The translations under genes and the position numbers were made by a program. Below, piece after piece: positions 11,134 through 22,587 of a stretch of 64,000 nt of DNA (positions are counted from its first letter, which is position 1; every line of letters starts with the position of its first letter). The stretch is taken from positions 37,800,392-37,864,391 of the forward strand of contig CM040423.1 in assembly GCA_022702705.1 (NCBI GenBank). The letters run 5' to 3'. The notes beneath the pieces are model-generated. The model ran no database searches, was not told where the DNA came from, and saw only the letters and a program-made list of their open reading frames with translations. This stretch comes from Papilionanthe hookeriana x Papilionanthe teres. Taxonomy: Eukaryota; Streptophyta; Magnoliopsida; Asparagales; Orchidaceae.

Positions 11134-11361
11134 GCAACCGATAGAGTTATAGTGATATTGATTCTGGCAGCTCTCTCTCTTATTTTTCTTCCAGTCAAGC
11201 TCTTCCTTCTACTCACATTTCTGGAAATTTTCACAAGATACTCCCCTCCCAGGAGGGCCAGCACAGAGAAATGGACCAGAAGATTAAGAGAATGGTGGTT
11301 CGGCATACCTGCTGCTCCTGTTCTCCTTGAAAGAGACAAAGAAGATAAAAAGAAAAGGTAA
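11134..11361 (+). CDS. DUF639-type membrane protein, last exon
   Basis: The acceptor CAG at 11131-11133 joins in phase 0 to the exon ending at 8947. The exon encodes 75 residues: ATDRV, a long hydrophobic segment (VILILAALSLIFLPVKLFLLL), FLEIFTRYSPPRR, and the highly characteristic tail RRLREWWFGIPAAPVLL, ending in a lysine-rich stretch and TAA at 11359-11361. The REWW.IPAAPV motif followed by a basic tail is how plant DUF639 proteins usually end, so this is the true C-terminus. Function is unknown. The C-terminal helices imply membrane attachment. Confidence 0.8.
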   Translation, partial: ATDRVIVILILAALSLIFLPVKLFLLLTFLEIFTRYSPPRRASTEKWTRRLREWWFGIPAAPVLLERDKEDKKKR

Positions 11362-12195
11362 CTTTTTTTGTATTTTCCCCCCTCCCCTCGCACGCCCACT
11401 TTCTCTCACTACTGTAAATATTAAATTATATTCTCTCCTGTTTTTAAAAAAATAATTTTGCAAAGAATAAAAGATTTGGAGTTTTGTTAGATTATTGAAA
11501 TGCTAACCCCATGATTTTTTCACTACTTAGTAGCATCATTGATGGATCAATTTTGTGAATTTGAATTTTAAAATCTTTGAATTTATATTGAAATGATGCA
11601 ATATGATGGTTGATTGATTGATTTTGTTATTTTTATTATCAGTTCTTTGAAATAATTTGTGTTAAGCATCAGAGGATATTATAACCATAAAGTGCTGGGT
11701 GTGAAGTCTAGCGTTATTTGAGGATTAATGTTGAGTCAAGGGCCATAAGTTCAAGTTGCCGAGTCAAAAAATCTCTTTCATTTGCAAATAATATGTTCAG
11801 TTCGTTAAAAAGCTTGTGTTTGATGTATTCGTTAAACAAATGAATGGAACACGAATAACAATTTTGATTTTCTATTTTTTTTCCTTCAAAATATTTAGAA
11901 ATAAAAAAATATGGGAGCTAAATGTAGCTAATACAAGGAAATTTGAATTTAAATGAAGTTGCACATAGAATAGAGTTATTCACGAGTAATTTCAAATATG
12001 AGCAATTTCAAATGAGCTGAACACGAGCGAGCTTCACGCTAGCTTTTGTTCGGCTGATATTATTTGAATATCAACAAATCTCATAATAACTAATATGTTG
12101 ATACTCTTGTTGACATTAATTTTTGATGTCACATATGTTGGGTGTCCACTTGAATGACTCGGGGTTTCTCTTTGTTTGTTTTGTTTTGTATGATA
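11362..12195. other. 3' flank of DUF639; hAT-like repeat fragment
   Basis: No gene seen. Around 11775-12055 the sequence GAGCTGAACACGAGCGAGC and TTTGTTCGGCTGATA, with a distant GTTCAGTTCGTTAAAAAGC, resembles sub-terminal parts of plant hAT-derived MITEs, probably a degraded copy. The 3' UTR and polyadenylation site of the DUF639 gene should lie in the first few hundred bases but cannot be placed. Confidence 0.4.
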
Positions 12196-12299
12196 TGTCA
12201 CGGACAAAAAGTCCCACATCGGTTAGGTGTAGGGCCGAAGAGCAGTATTTCAGTCTTGGGTTGCTCATCTCTCTTAAGAGCTCTTTTGAGAGCTTGACA
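12196..12299 (+). repeat. TRIM 5' LTR
   Basis: 104 bp, TGTCACGG...GCTTGACA. It contains the ACATCGG motif frequent in plant TRIM LTRs. Confidence 0.8.
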
Positions 12300-12413
12300 A
12301 GTGGTATCGGAGCAGGTTACTGCCTGCCAACTGTGTGGTTTCTCTATGGTTCAGTGGGACACTTGGTGGAGCCTATTTGTGACGAGGGCGTCTCGTGAGT
12401 GGGTGGAGGAGAA

Positions 12414-12516
12414 TGTCATGATAAAAAGTCCTACATCGGCTAGGCGTAGGGCCAAAGAGCAGTATTTAAGTCCTGGGCTGCCCACTTCTTTTAAGAGTTC
12501 TTTTGGGAGCGTGAAA
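12414..12516 (+). repeat. TRIM 3' LTR
   Basis: About 103 bp, TGTCATGA...GTGAAA. It differs from the 5' copy by roughly 20 scattered substitutions on eye alignment, so the insertion is old. Confidence 0.8.
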
Positions 12517-12671
12517 ACTAGCTCTAGATATACATTGAGACATCTTGGTATATGTTGAAGGACGCAAGGCTGGGATCGTTCTTATAGACCCTGGTTCTTG
12601 TTTGGGCCAAGACTAATCAGAATTTTGTCCGTCTGATGACTTAGATCGAAGAAAGGAATTGCACAAACGTG

Positions 12672-13104
12672 CAAATCAAGACATTTTAGCTCGTTTTTCG
12701 AGGAGTTTGTACAAATGACCTCGAATGATGAAACAAAATGCTTGAGCGTGTCCAAAATATCAGTTTATGAAGAAATGACACTCATATTGTTTGGATTCCT
12801 AATCGGGTCAAACACGTAAATCGAGATGTTTTGGCTCGATTCTCCATGAGTCTATTCAGATGACCTCGGATGAAAAAAAAGATTGTGCGAGCACATCAAG
12901 AACATCATTTTTATTAAGGATACTCATATTACTTGGATCCTTGTGCGGGTTAATATCACAAAAATCAAGACGTTTTGGTTTGATCCTCGATGAGTTTGTC
13001 CAAATGACCTTGATGACGAAAGAATTGCAAGAATGTGTCTTAAACGTCATAAGGGCAGAGGGAAAATTGTTGTATCCCAAACGACCAGTGACTTGTTCTA
13101 AGTG
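12672..13104 (+). repeat. Three tandem units of about 144 bp
   Basis: A module of the form AAATCAAGAC.TTTT.G followed by GA.GAGTTTGT.CAAATGACCT recurs at 12672, 12817 and 12961 (spacing 145 and 144). Each is followed by a GATGA..AAA...G segment and a CTCATATT..TTGGAT.C segment. Units are diverged. It probably belongs to a decayed LTR element continuing to about 13660. Confidence 0.65.
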
Positions 13105-14025
13105 AGGCCCGCCAAATGACATCGACGAAAAAAGTCAAATGAGCAATAGGGCTCAATGGGGGTAAGCAAAGGAAAGAAGAGTTAGCCGGTCATGACACCT
13201 TGTATCCTTCATCTTAAGTTATTCGGAACTCAAGTCTACCTGATCGAAAAGGTAGTCGACCTAACCGATCGGAGGTTTTTTTGTCAGCAATCCATAGATT
13301 CCATCGTCCAAAGGAACCTCAGTAGCCATGATGTTAGATTTTATAGATGCAGGATTTACACTTGTCAAACATAAGTAACAAGCTATCTCGATGGGAGGAA
13401 AGTAAGGCGTAGCTAATCAAGCTCGAGCGCCCTCATAAAAGGTCTTACACCTCATCTGATTTTGGGAGCCTTCTAACTATGAAAGCGTTCCAGACAACCA
13501 CCTAAGGTAAACATTTATGTTGGATAAGTCAGTTTAGAGGATTAAGGGAACTCCTCAGGACATGCAAAATGCAATATAATTATCTCTAGTGGTCCTTAGA
13601 TTGTTGAAGCTCTATAAATATGACTTGGGTTATGCCCATGCAATGCAATCCATTTTAAAAATGACCCGATGACCATGCAGGAAAGTAAAGTGCAATTTTT
13701 AAAATCTTATGATAATCTTAAATTTTAATTAATCTTAAAATTTTATCAGGATTTTGAAAGATTTAAAATTTTAGGTCCTAAAGAGCTTAAACTGCATTTC
13801 ATGATTAATCACAGAGAAACCACATAAAAAAAGGCAAAGCCAATTTCAAGCATCCAAGCGTATAATATACAAGTGAATAACACGTTAAATAAAATATAAA
13901 ACAGGCCGATGCCACTGGTTCAGCGACATATCCTAAACGGCCAAACGAGTTGAGATAGATTTTTTTTTTAGTATAACTTCTCAACAAAGAATAAAACACA
14001 TATACAGAAACAAAATTAATGGGTT
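13105..14025. other. Decayed retroelement-like and AT-rich sequence, no gene
   Basis: 13105-13660 has retroelement-like composition (CTCGATGGGAGGAAAG, GTCGACCTAACCGATCGG) without a recognisable domain. 13661-14025 is AT-rich with nothing recognised. Confidence 0.35.
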
Positions 14026-14520
14026 ATTTACATACATACCACATAATTCTTATGCATTTACATATTTAACACTTTGGATTTTTTTGGGGTGGCTAAAGCT
14101 GTGGTGGAGAAAATTTTTAAGAAATCTGCATTGTGAATTATAAATAAATTTTTTAATTAAATATTTAAATACAAATGGGGACAAATGCAAACTTAAAAAA
14201 ATATAAATTATTGGTGAAACAATTTAAAAAATATTGATTTTGGGGCCATTATAAAAGCCAAATGGCCCAAAAACAAACTGAAAAAAAAATTTTTTTGACA
14301 GGTGCATTTTCTATAGCAAAATGTCATTATTTTTAATTGGGAAATTTACATACATACCACACAATTCTTATATATTTATATATGTAACATTTAAAATTTA
14401 ATATTTACACTTTGAACTCGTCCGTGTCATAAATTTATGCATGAAAATTTGAATTTCACTTTTAAGAAAATTATGATTGTGGATATTTTTGATGTGATAT
14501 TAAAGAATTGGGTGGTATCC
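14026..14520. mobile_element. MITE-family copies (fragment, then copy interrupted by a SINE)
   Basis: TTTACATACATACCACATAATT at 14030-14051 and its near repeat at 14345-14366 match the left end of the 10714-10930 element. The second copy runs to AAGAATTGGGTGGTATC at 14519, a right-end motif of the same family, where SINE sequence begins. The expected terminal TATGTAAATGCC is missing after that junction. Confidence 0.5.
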
Positions 14521-14642
14521 CGGCCGTGGTGCGTGGGGGGTCAAATTACAGGCACACGGCGTAGGGTTCTCATCATAGGCCTTGAGCGTATGAAAAATCG
14601 ATATTTGGGCCTCTGGATGAATGGAAAAGGTCTTCCTTTGTA
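14521..14642 (+). mobile_element. SINE fragment, same family as 54700-54873
   Basis: The stretch containing TTCTCATCATAGGCCTTGAG and CGATATTTGGGCCTC aligns with TCTCATCATGGGGCCTGG and CGATATTTGGGCCTG at 54800-54858, and the preceding GTGGTGCGTGGGGGGTC with the region after the B-box there. The tRNA-like head is missing, so this is a 5'-truncated copy. It ends with a CTTCCTTTGTAAAAT tail. Confidence 0.65.
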
Positions 14643-14884
14643 AAATAAGAGAGAAATTAAGATCTTTATGCAATATTATAATATGAACCAATCCTTTTCT
14701 TAGGGGCAACTATATAAAACTGCCCAAAACTTTCTATTAATATTACAGTTGACTTTCTGATATCAACATTATTGGTAAAATTAAGGTTGTGAAAACTGGA
14801 TTGGACATTGAACCGGTAGAAAGAGAGATTCAAGATTCAAAAGTTGAACTAATAAATCATAAATGTATTTAAAAATTATAGTAC
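14643..14884. other. AT-rich spacer, no gene
   Basis: Nothing recognisable between the SINE fragment and the next MITE-family copy. Confidence 0.4.
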
Positions 14885-15246
14885 ATTAGATTTACATTGC
14901 ACTCAATTCATATTTATTTAAATAACTAACACAAAAAATACAATTTTAATATTTTGTCATTTTATTTATGCATGGAAACATGTATTTCACTTTTTTAAAA
15001 GTAAGATAGTGATACTTTTTAGGTGATATGGATAATTTTGGTCGTGTAAATGTAAAATAAAAAGAGTTTACGCGTTAGATATGTAAGAAAAAATAAAATT
15101 GAGTGGTGTGTTTGTAAATTGAATTCTTTTGTAATAATGATGTTTTTTGATGTGATATGAGTGATTTGGGTGGTTTATATGTAAAAAATTGAGTTTAGGT
15201 GTTAAATATGTAAAATACATAAAATTGGGTGGTATGTATGTAAATG
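14885..15246. mobile_element. MITE-family copies (one near-complete, one right half)
   Basis: A left-type end (GATTTACATTGCACTCAATTC, 14889-14909) pairs with GAGTGGTGTGTTTGTAAATTG near 15100-15120. A second right half follows, with GTTTAGGTGTTAAATATG and a right end GGGTGGTATGTATGTAAATG at 15224-15243. The tandem arrangement suggests insertion of the family into itself. Confidence 0.5.
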
Positions 15247-16659
15247 CCGGTGAACTGAATTGTTCCTTACGACTCTCGGTTCAACCCGGTTCTGGGCGGT
15301 TTTATACAGGAGTGGTTTTTTGTGCCAACTAAAACCAAGCCTATGGCTATGGCTATGGCTGATTCACAGTTGAACCAGTTGAACCTGGCGATCCCATCCA
15401 GTTTCTAAACCTTGGGCTAAACCCATACTCGTCTTTTTCATTTTTATCAAATTCTCAATGATTTGATCGTGGCACGCATAAATACATCAGTACGGTGGTT
15501 CAAAAAAATTAATTAGATGGGTAATTTGTAAATATCAACGTTTTCGGTGGTCTGTATGTAATTATTCCTTTTCTGAAATGTGTTTGCAGATTGGATCAAA
15601 AGGAGGTGATGACTCCATTTGTAGGTCAATCAAAATCATTTTAAATAAGACGAAGAAGACTAGCTCAAATAGCCTACGATTTAAAATACGTTTCCTTATA
15701 TATATCCTTTACAGATGCTCCAATTTATATATATCCCTCATATACAACATCACCAGAACATTATCTTATGTCTGTTTTGATGTGTGATGGACAATTCATG
15801 ACTGTAGAATAACGAATTATTATCTTAACGTTGCTTGACACGCACTCTGATGATAAAATAATAGATACAAATTCTAGAATATTTTACATAAAGTCTTGCT
15901 CAATTGAAATGATCCACTATAAGCTGGTTGCATGTACAGGCTCGTGTCCAAAGTCAAGAAAGGGTTATGCGGTTTCTCAAATTACAACGATCATGCACAA
16001 AAGAATTCATTGCCTCACAGTATGGAGTTATCGCAGCGGGGAGCAATTGTTAGAGCGTAGGTACACTGTCTTCAAAGTTGGAACGATGTTCTGGATGATG
16101 CACTACTTCGTAGGATGCTTCATGACTCTGTGGTGTCAGTTGATACTTCGAATGGTACTTCGTCGACCTGCAACTTAAGTCTTAATTTTACATGAGCTTC
16201 CTAGTAACGAGTAGAAGGCAGTCGATGGTGGTCGTGGTGGCCAACATGTGATTGTTGATGGTGACTAGCAGCTGTAAAAGTAGGAGGTATTTGTTGGTTC
16301 TTTGGTGTATAAGTGATACTGGATTTTAATTCATTCTCTAAGCTTCAGTCTTCTTTTGGTTGAAAGACCATCTCCTTCATCTTAAGAGCGCGTAGGGCTT
16401 TATAGGATTTTATGTATAGAGTTTGAGAGAGCCATATCTGCAATTAAGGAAGGAATTCGACCACTCCATTGGACGATCCAAAAAGATTCCATCTATTAGA
16501 CGACATTCAGTAAAGTTTATTAATCATGTCACACACACACACATTGTAGTGCATGTTCACATAAGGAAAATTATTTAATCTAGTTGGCTGCTAGTTGGCA
16601 GCTACTTGGTTTCACTTATGCGAGGTCAGGGGTTTGAATCATTTGACCAGCAAACAATT
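15247..16659. other. Intergenic, decayed repeats, no gene recognised
   Basis: Open frames at 15578-15787 and 15831-16178 have no recognisable domain. About 15895-15990 (TCAATTGAAATGATCCACTA and following) has a diverged match at about 22253-22345 (CAGTTGAAATGATCTACTAT), so this is repeat-derived. A weak tRNA-like segment with GGGTTTGAATCA lies near 16630. Confidence 0.4.
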
Positions 16660-17110
16660 GATTTTTTTGCTTTTGGTGGTGACCAAAGGTGGTAGTCATC
16701 TACTGGAGGTGGTCGTAATTGTGGAGGACTGCACCAGAAATTGCCGATGGCGGCACCGACGACCAGAATTGCTCAGAGGCCAACTCTAGCAAGTGGAGGT
16801 TGCTAACCTTAGAGGGTGGAGGGGGCCCACGAAAATGGTGGCTGGCGATCGGAGGCGGCAATGGCGGGAGGCGTTAGCCTAAGTGGCAAGGACCAGCAGG
16901 TGGAGTTGTCTGTAGTAGGCAAGATGCTGGAGGTGGTCTGAGGTGGCTACCAGAGTTGGTCGGAGGTGGCTGCCGGAGTTGGCTTGTGGTGAAGGTAGGA
17001 GGTGGACGGTGGTGGTGGCTGATAGCTAGAGAAGGTCTGCAATGGCTGCTAGGGTTGTCCTGAGGCGACAACGGAACTTGTGATGATGGTCGGTGGTGAC
17101 ATCTAATGAA
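16660..17110 (+). repeat. GGTGG-rich degenerate minisatellite
   Basis: Irregular units around GGAGGTGG, GGTGGCTGCCGGAGTTGG and similar, strongly purine/G-rich on the plus strand. Such tracts commonly occur in non-coding interiors of plant LTR elements. Frames read through it are repeat-driven, not genes. Confidence 0.6.
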
Positions 17111-18129
17111 GGTTAGAGGTTGTGGCCAGTGACAATGTCAGATGTAGAGGACACTAATGGTGACAATCGACAGCAGTGATCGGAGGACGTGGATGGTGGC
17201 CTGGCATGCTAGCGATCCATAGATATTGGATCAAACGAAGAGAGGCGGGAGCAAACCGGTGGATGATGGATGACAATCAACGATCTATGAGCATGTACAG
17301 TGGGATGCCATGTCAGCGATCAAGGGGATGCATGATCGTATGGAGACAGACGGGAGTGATCTGAAGGACAATAGGTGGCCATGTCTGTGATCCGTGGGCC
17401 GAACTAATATTGACTATTTTATGTATCTTTAATTTCAGTCATTTTGAGCTTATAAATAGGCCAAAAGGAGGAAGAAAATGGTGGAGTCTACCAGCCTGTT
17501 TGTGCGATCATCAAAGTTCCCCTTTCTCGTTGTTGTCGAGCTTTTTGGATCAGATTTCCTGCACAACTATGGTGATTTCTAGAGGAACTTTTTTGTCTTG
17601 TTTTTTTGCACCATGGAGGAGATTTTCTTCGTTGTTATCATGCATTCGAGAGGTTATTTTTCATGCAGCTTTACTGTAAGAGCATCATGGCATGAACTCT
17701 TCCAAGGCTTGTTGCTGACTTCACTTTTAGTCAACCTTTCATTTAAACTCAAAAACCAACTCACATCCAACTCAAATCTAAAACCTGTTCAAATTAAGCT
17801 AAGAATGAGCAGTTCATGGATTATTTGAGCTTTCATCAAACTCCAACTTTTGTGGGGTGGAGCCCACACTTTGACCTCATCTGCTTCACCTTGGAAACAA
17901 TGTAGCCAAGATCAACCCTGCCTTTGAAATACTTAAATTATCCTCTCCTATGGTGAATTATGTGGTCTTTTCGATCAGGATCGTACACGTGCACTTCAGG
18001 TAAACACTTTCACTTGCACGAGCATGCATGAAACCACAAGCATGTGTGCACATGCATTGAGGCACGTGCAGCTCCACCTACGTGTGTGCATGCCTGCACG
18101 TGTGCATGTTGCCCCTAAACCAGTGTTGT
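17111..18129. other. No gene; retroelement-like sequence with a TATA-like box
   Basis: CTTATAAATAGG at 17450-17461 is a TATA-like motif followed by purine-rich leader-like sequence, perhaps an old LTR promoter. 18000-18110 is rich in CATGCATG/TGCACGTG-type motifs. Open frames (17410-17679, 18082-18327) show no known domain. Confidence 0.35.
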
Positions 18130-18392
18130 TATGTCCGATTCGGAGTTAGCCACGCCCGAAAGTTCCTGGGAGTGGTCACATCTGATGATGGCATGGCCAA
18201 GCCCCTGAGACACACTAGCGATCCGCGACCTTCTATCTCGGATATGGCAAAAAATCAACATGTCGTTTTGGCGTCAGTAATCCTGGGCACTCCAACCGCT
18301 GAGGAGATTATGATATTCGATCACTAAATCAAGCGAGGGTAATCAAGGTTGATCTGTGAGCGACAATGGCTCCCACTGGTGTCTTTGACACC

Positions 18393-18400
18393 TATAAATA
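18393..18400 (+). promoter_or_regulatory. TATA box of repeat copy A
   Basis: TATAAATA followed by GACCCTCACTGCCC and a CT-rich leader (CTGCCTCCTTCTCCTCCTCC). This is the layout of a plant Pol II core promoter. The inverted copy has a weaker counterpart near 63220-63230. Confidence 0.5.
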
Positions 18401-18589
18401 GACCCTCACTGCCCTCTCAACTTGGCTTCAAAAGAACTTGACTGCTTCTGCCTCCTTCTCCTCCTCCAACGAACCTCTGCATCCCTCATCTCTAGCAAGC
18501 CTCTTTCATCCTTCTTTTATGTTTTTCTTAGTACTTTTTAACTTAAGTTCAAGTAAATTAAACTCTTGGATTAATATTGGGTTTGAGTC

Positions 18590-19425
18590 TAACTTAGGTT
18601 AACCCAAACCTAGCCTAAACTCAACCCAAATCTAGCCTAAAATAGACCTTAATCCGACCAAAATCTAATCTAAACCTATGTCCAATTCATGCCAACCCAG
18701 GTCAACCCAGTTCTAACCCAATTCTAATTCAGGTCCAACCCAAGCCAACCTAGGTCAAACCAAATTCCAAATAAGTCAACCTCAAAATCATGTCCAACAC
18801 AGGTCAACCCAAATTCAACCCACATCCAACCCAAGTAAACGTAAGTCAACCCAGATTCAGCTCAGGTCTAAACCAGGTCAACCCAGATATAACCCAAGCC
18901 AACCCAAGTCCATCCTAGGTCTAACCAAGGTTCAACCCATGTCAACTCAGGTTTAACCCAGTTCTAATCCAGGTTCAACCCAAGTCAACCAAGATTCAAA
19001 CCAGGTAAACTTAGGTTTAATCCAGGTATCCAAGATCCAACCCAAGCCAACCCAGGTCCAACCTAGATCCTACCTAGGTTCAACTCAGCTTCAACACAAG
19101 CTCAACCCATATTCAAACTAGATCCCATCCAAGTCACCCCAGGTAAACTCAGGCCAAACCCAGGCCTCTTGAGGTCTAAACCAAGTCTCCCTAGCTCCAA
19201 CCCAAGTCAACCCAGGCCCAACCCATCCCAGATCCCACCCAGGTTCATCCCAAGTTCAACCCGGGTTTAACCTAGGTCAATCCAGGTCCAACCAAGGTCA
19301 GCCCTAGTCAAACCTATGTCAAACTCAACCAAACCCAAATTGTACCCAAGCTCAATTTAGGCTAACCTTAGCTAAAACCTAGCTAAACTTAGCTCCCCCG
19401 CAACCCAAGTCTAATCCAAGTTGAA
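18590..19425 (+). repeat. CAACCC(A/T)AGGT-rich degenerate array
   Basis: Over 830 bases consist of irregular 11-15-base units such as GTCAACCCAGGTCCAACCCA. The equivalent inverted array is at about 62040-62990 (GGGTTTGGGTTAG units). It is degenerate and lacks phase regularity, so it probably arose by slippage within the repeat family. Confidence 0.75.
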
Positions 19426-21067
19426 CTTAAGTTATTTCATATTTCATTTGTAGTGAGTTAAAAATAAATTTTCCATGTTTCACTTTCATGTGTAGTTTTT
19501 TATATATGAAAAATAAAAATAGAAAAATGAATAAAAGATAAAGGAGGAGAACCTCTCACATGTTGGTTCTCCCCAAATACATTTAATAAGAAACTCAAAA
19601 CTTAAGGACAAAATCAAACGGAGAACACCAACCAAGAAAACTAATTGAAAAACTTTAAACTCAGGATAATGAGAACTATATATAAGTAGATTGGACATGA
19701 ACCCTAGGTTAGCCAACTTAGAAAATCAAGGATCATACACATCCCTTAGGTTAGTCTACATATAGAAACCTAGTTTAATTTAGTACTTTCCCTTGCTAGC
19801 ACTAAGGACTAGGACATATAAAACAAATAACTTACTCCCTGAAACTAAAGGGAATGCCTTAGCATGAAATAACCAATGGTTATCGACGAAAGTATTTCAA
19901 ATAGCCTTAAAAACAAAAAAAACACTCCACATGCCATGAACATGGCGTTCAAGGAGGATTTTTGGTTAAGGTTGGTTATATTTGATATATACCAACATAC
20001 CTGGGATGACGAAAATACATTGGTATCTTAATAGAGGACATCATTATTAAAGTCTAGATTAGTCCGCTTATTTGAATTTCTTATAGAGTCTATAGGTGTT
20101 CCAAAATTACGGTTTTACTTCCAACTAGAAATCCTTTCTACTGAACTCTGTCCTTCAGTTAAAAAACTCCATCAACTTTAAAGCATTCAAAACAAATTCA
20201 TTCTTTATCCCATCCTTGATTAAATCTGATTAATCAAAACTCTTTAAAAACAATTAACATTCAATTATTTGGGTAAAACTTCCTCCCTGGTGGTTAAGTC
20301 CTTTTATCTGGGCCTTTTCATGACACATTGCTATCGAACTATAAGTACCATCCCTTTGAGTTTAATTGTTCTGAAACTCCAAACTTGGATCCCTCTTTCA
20401 TCACTAAAATCTTAAATTTGAAAGTTAAACCTTCCAATATTGCTAACCTAGCTCATAATATTAATTGAGAGTTTTCTTTATGGCTCGCGATTATGGAGAT
20501 GTAATTAACTATGAAGGCTTGTCTTTTTAGGAAATTAAACCTCATAATAAAATACTTACACCGGTATTGTATGGGGAAAAACACTGGTTCTGTAGATTTA
20601 TGAAGATTTTCATATTCTGGATAATTAGACCCATTTCAGGGTAGTATTTCTTCATCTTTGGATGATATACAATTCTTTAAATTTTGTGCTTAGTCATCTA
20701 GATATAAGTCTTCTTAAAATTCTGTGGCGTGTGGAGACACAAAAAACTCCAACCACTTGTACCTTTAGAAATGTTTTGGCTTCTCAAATATTTAGAAAAT
20801 TGTAATCAAAGTTAACATGTGTGTTTTGTGTAAAGAAAATTTGCTTACCTTTTGAAGCATTTCTATTCTAAAATTTATCTCTTCTGAGGCTTGTAACCTT
20901 CTAGGATCTTTGATATATATATATTCCTTCTGAGGCTTATTTATTTTTTGAGGTACTAAATGTACTTGTGCCTTTGAGACTTGTAATCTTTTGAGGTTTT
21001 GAGTGGAGACCCAGTTAACCACTTGCTCTTAGGAAGACTTTGTAGTGATGACCTTGTCCACTAATAG

Positions 21068-21255
21068 CTTCCCATCAAGACTTGTCTCCTAGCTCGACTT
21101 ATAGGGGCATGGTGGCTTTAACAACAAGATTTGCTTCTTTGGCTCAACTTTTATAGGTACCATAACTTCTCATTAAGTCTTGCGTCATAGACTCAACTTC
21201 GAGGGTATAGTATCTTCCCATCGGGTCTTGCTTCATGAGCTTGACTTCTAGGGGT
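21068..21255 (+). repeat. 49-bp tandem repeat, about four units
   Basis: Units begin CTTCCCATCAAGACTTG, (diverged) GATTTGCTTC, CTTCTCATTAAGTCTTG and CTTCCCATCGGGTCTTG. Each continues with ...GACTTCTAGGGGTATAG-like sequence. Starts are at 21068, about 21117, 21166 and 21214. Confidence 0.6.
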
Positions 21256-22587
21256 ATAGATGGATACCTTGTTTGCCACTTCGACTGCTTGACATTTTCT
21301 AGGCTATTAGTCAAAGGCTATAACTTGTAATGGAATAAGTCAATGGGATTTCATTGAGAATATTTGACCAATGTAAGGTTGTTAGTCGAAGATTTTTCTT
21401 GACTACTATTGCTTATGATGGAAGAGCTCAAATTGAGCGCCCTTGTGAACGATTCAGCCCAAAATGAGGTGATAAAAATGTCTCATATTTCTCGAGACAA
21501 TGGTGTAGCTTGAAAAATGTCGTATTTTTTCTTGGAAATATGGCTACAACTATACATAAAAATGATGTTTGGTGACTTTCTAGTTATGGATTTTGAATTT
21601 GTTTTCTCCCTACTTTGGCGTTTTCCACACGAGTTTGTAAAGTATCCCATGTATTAAACCTTGAAGAGATCAACTTCTTGTCCAGTTAAAGAGGAACAAC
21701 ATTACGGTGACGCACTTTGTATAGAATGTTTCCCCCAGTTTTAAAGTGCTTCTCAAAGTCTTGATGCATGAATGAGATCTCGGATAACTATTCTACCACA
21801 GTCTTCCTAGAATGTTAACATGAATGATCTTTTGAGATTTCACTGAAGGTTGCACCCAGCCTGAAAGTAGTTTTCATAAACTTTATTTCTAATTGGAATG
21901 CATGAAGGCCACCCCACTATAATCATGCTCGGGACGTTGACATGAACCACCTTTTTAGATTGCAGTGAACATTACTCACCACATCAAAGAATGCTTCAGA
22001 GGTGTTAGATGATATATATCATTAGGAAACAAAGTTGTGGCTCAATGTCTCAGACATAAATACCATGTCAAATGGGACTTCACTTCCCATAGACGACGCC
22101 ACTGATATGTGTTGGAGAATTTGCAATGATAGACTAATGAATTATCATGTTAGAGTTCTATGAGAATCCAACATACACTCAGGTAATAAAATTGACAGGT
22201 AGAACACTAAAATTTTTCATGTGGAAAACTCGAAAGGGACAGAACTACAAGGCCTAGCCAGTTGAAATGATCTACTATGAGTTGGTGATTACACGTATAA
22301 ATCATTTTTTTTGTATGTGAGAAATGGTTACATAGTCACACTATAGGATTTTTCCTAATTAGCATCGAACAAACCTGAAGCTAATTCGGCGATAATATTA
22401 TGCAAAAATTGTTTAGCAGTGGATTTGCATCAAACAGATAGTCCACATAAAACTTGGGTCAAAAATGAAATTGGCATCAAAAGTGTTTGACACAAACAAC
22501 TTGTTTCAATTTTAATGTCAGACATTGTCAACATTAACCACTTTAACATGCCCAACCCCAACCTAAATGTTAACTACTAAATTGGAA

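Larger units (their letters stand above)
12196..12516 (+). mobile_element. TRIM/SMART-type miniature LTR retrotransposon, complete
   Basis: Two direct repeats of about 103 bp (12196-12299 and 12414-12516) start TGTCA and share AAAAAGTCC.ACATCGG, TAGG.GTAGGGCC.AAGAGCAGTATTT and TTTTAAGAG/CTCTTAAGAG. The left copy ends TTGACA. Two bases later TGGTATCGGAGCAG (12302-12315) is an initiator-Met primer site. The 114-bp interior ends in a purine-rich tract (GTGGGTGGAGGAGAA, 12399-12413) just before the second repeat. LTR-PBS-PPT-LTR in 321 bp with no coding capacity is diagnostic of the TRIM/SMART class, which is mobilised in trans. The right terminus has decayed (AA instead of CA) and no target duplication is visible. 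Confidence 0.85.
18130..20757 (+). repeat. LTR-like dispersed repeat, copy A
   Basis: This sequence is collinear with the reverse complement of about 60771-63235. Matched anchors include GAAGACTTATATC/GAAAGACTTATATC, CTACCCTGAAATGGGTCTAAT/TTACTTTAGAACGGTTCTAAT, GAAAGGATTTCTAG, CATCCCAGGTATGTTGGTAT/CATCCCGGGAATATTGGTAT and TCCTAGTCCTTAG/TTCTAGTCCTTAG. It has a TATA box (18393-18400), a CT-rich leader, a CAACCC array and an end CTCCAACCA near 20756; copy B begins TGTTGGGGG. TG...CA-like ends and an internal promoter suggest an LTR of about 2.5 kb, but no PBS or PPT flanks it. Its left boundary is uncertain. Confidence 0.6.
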
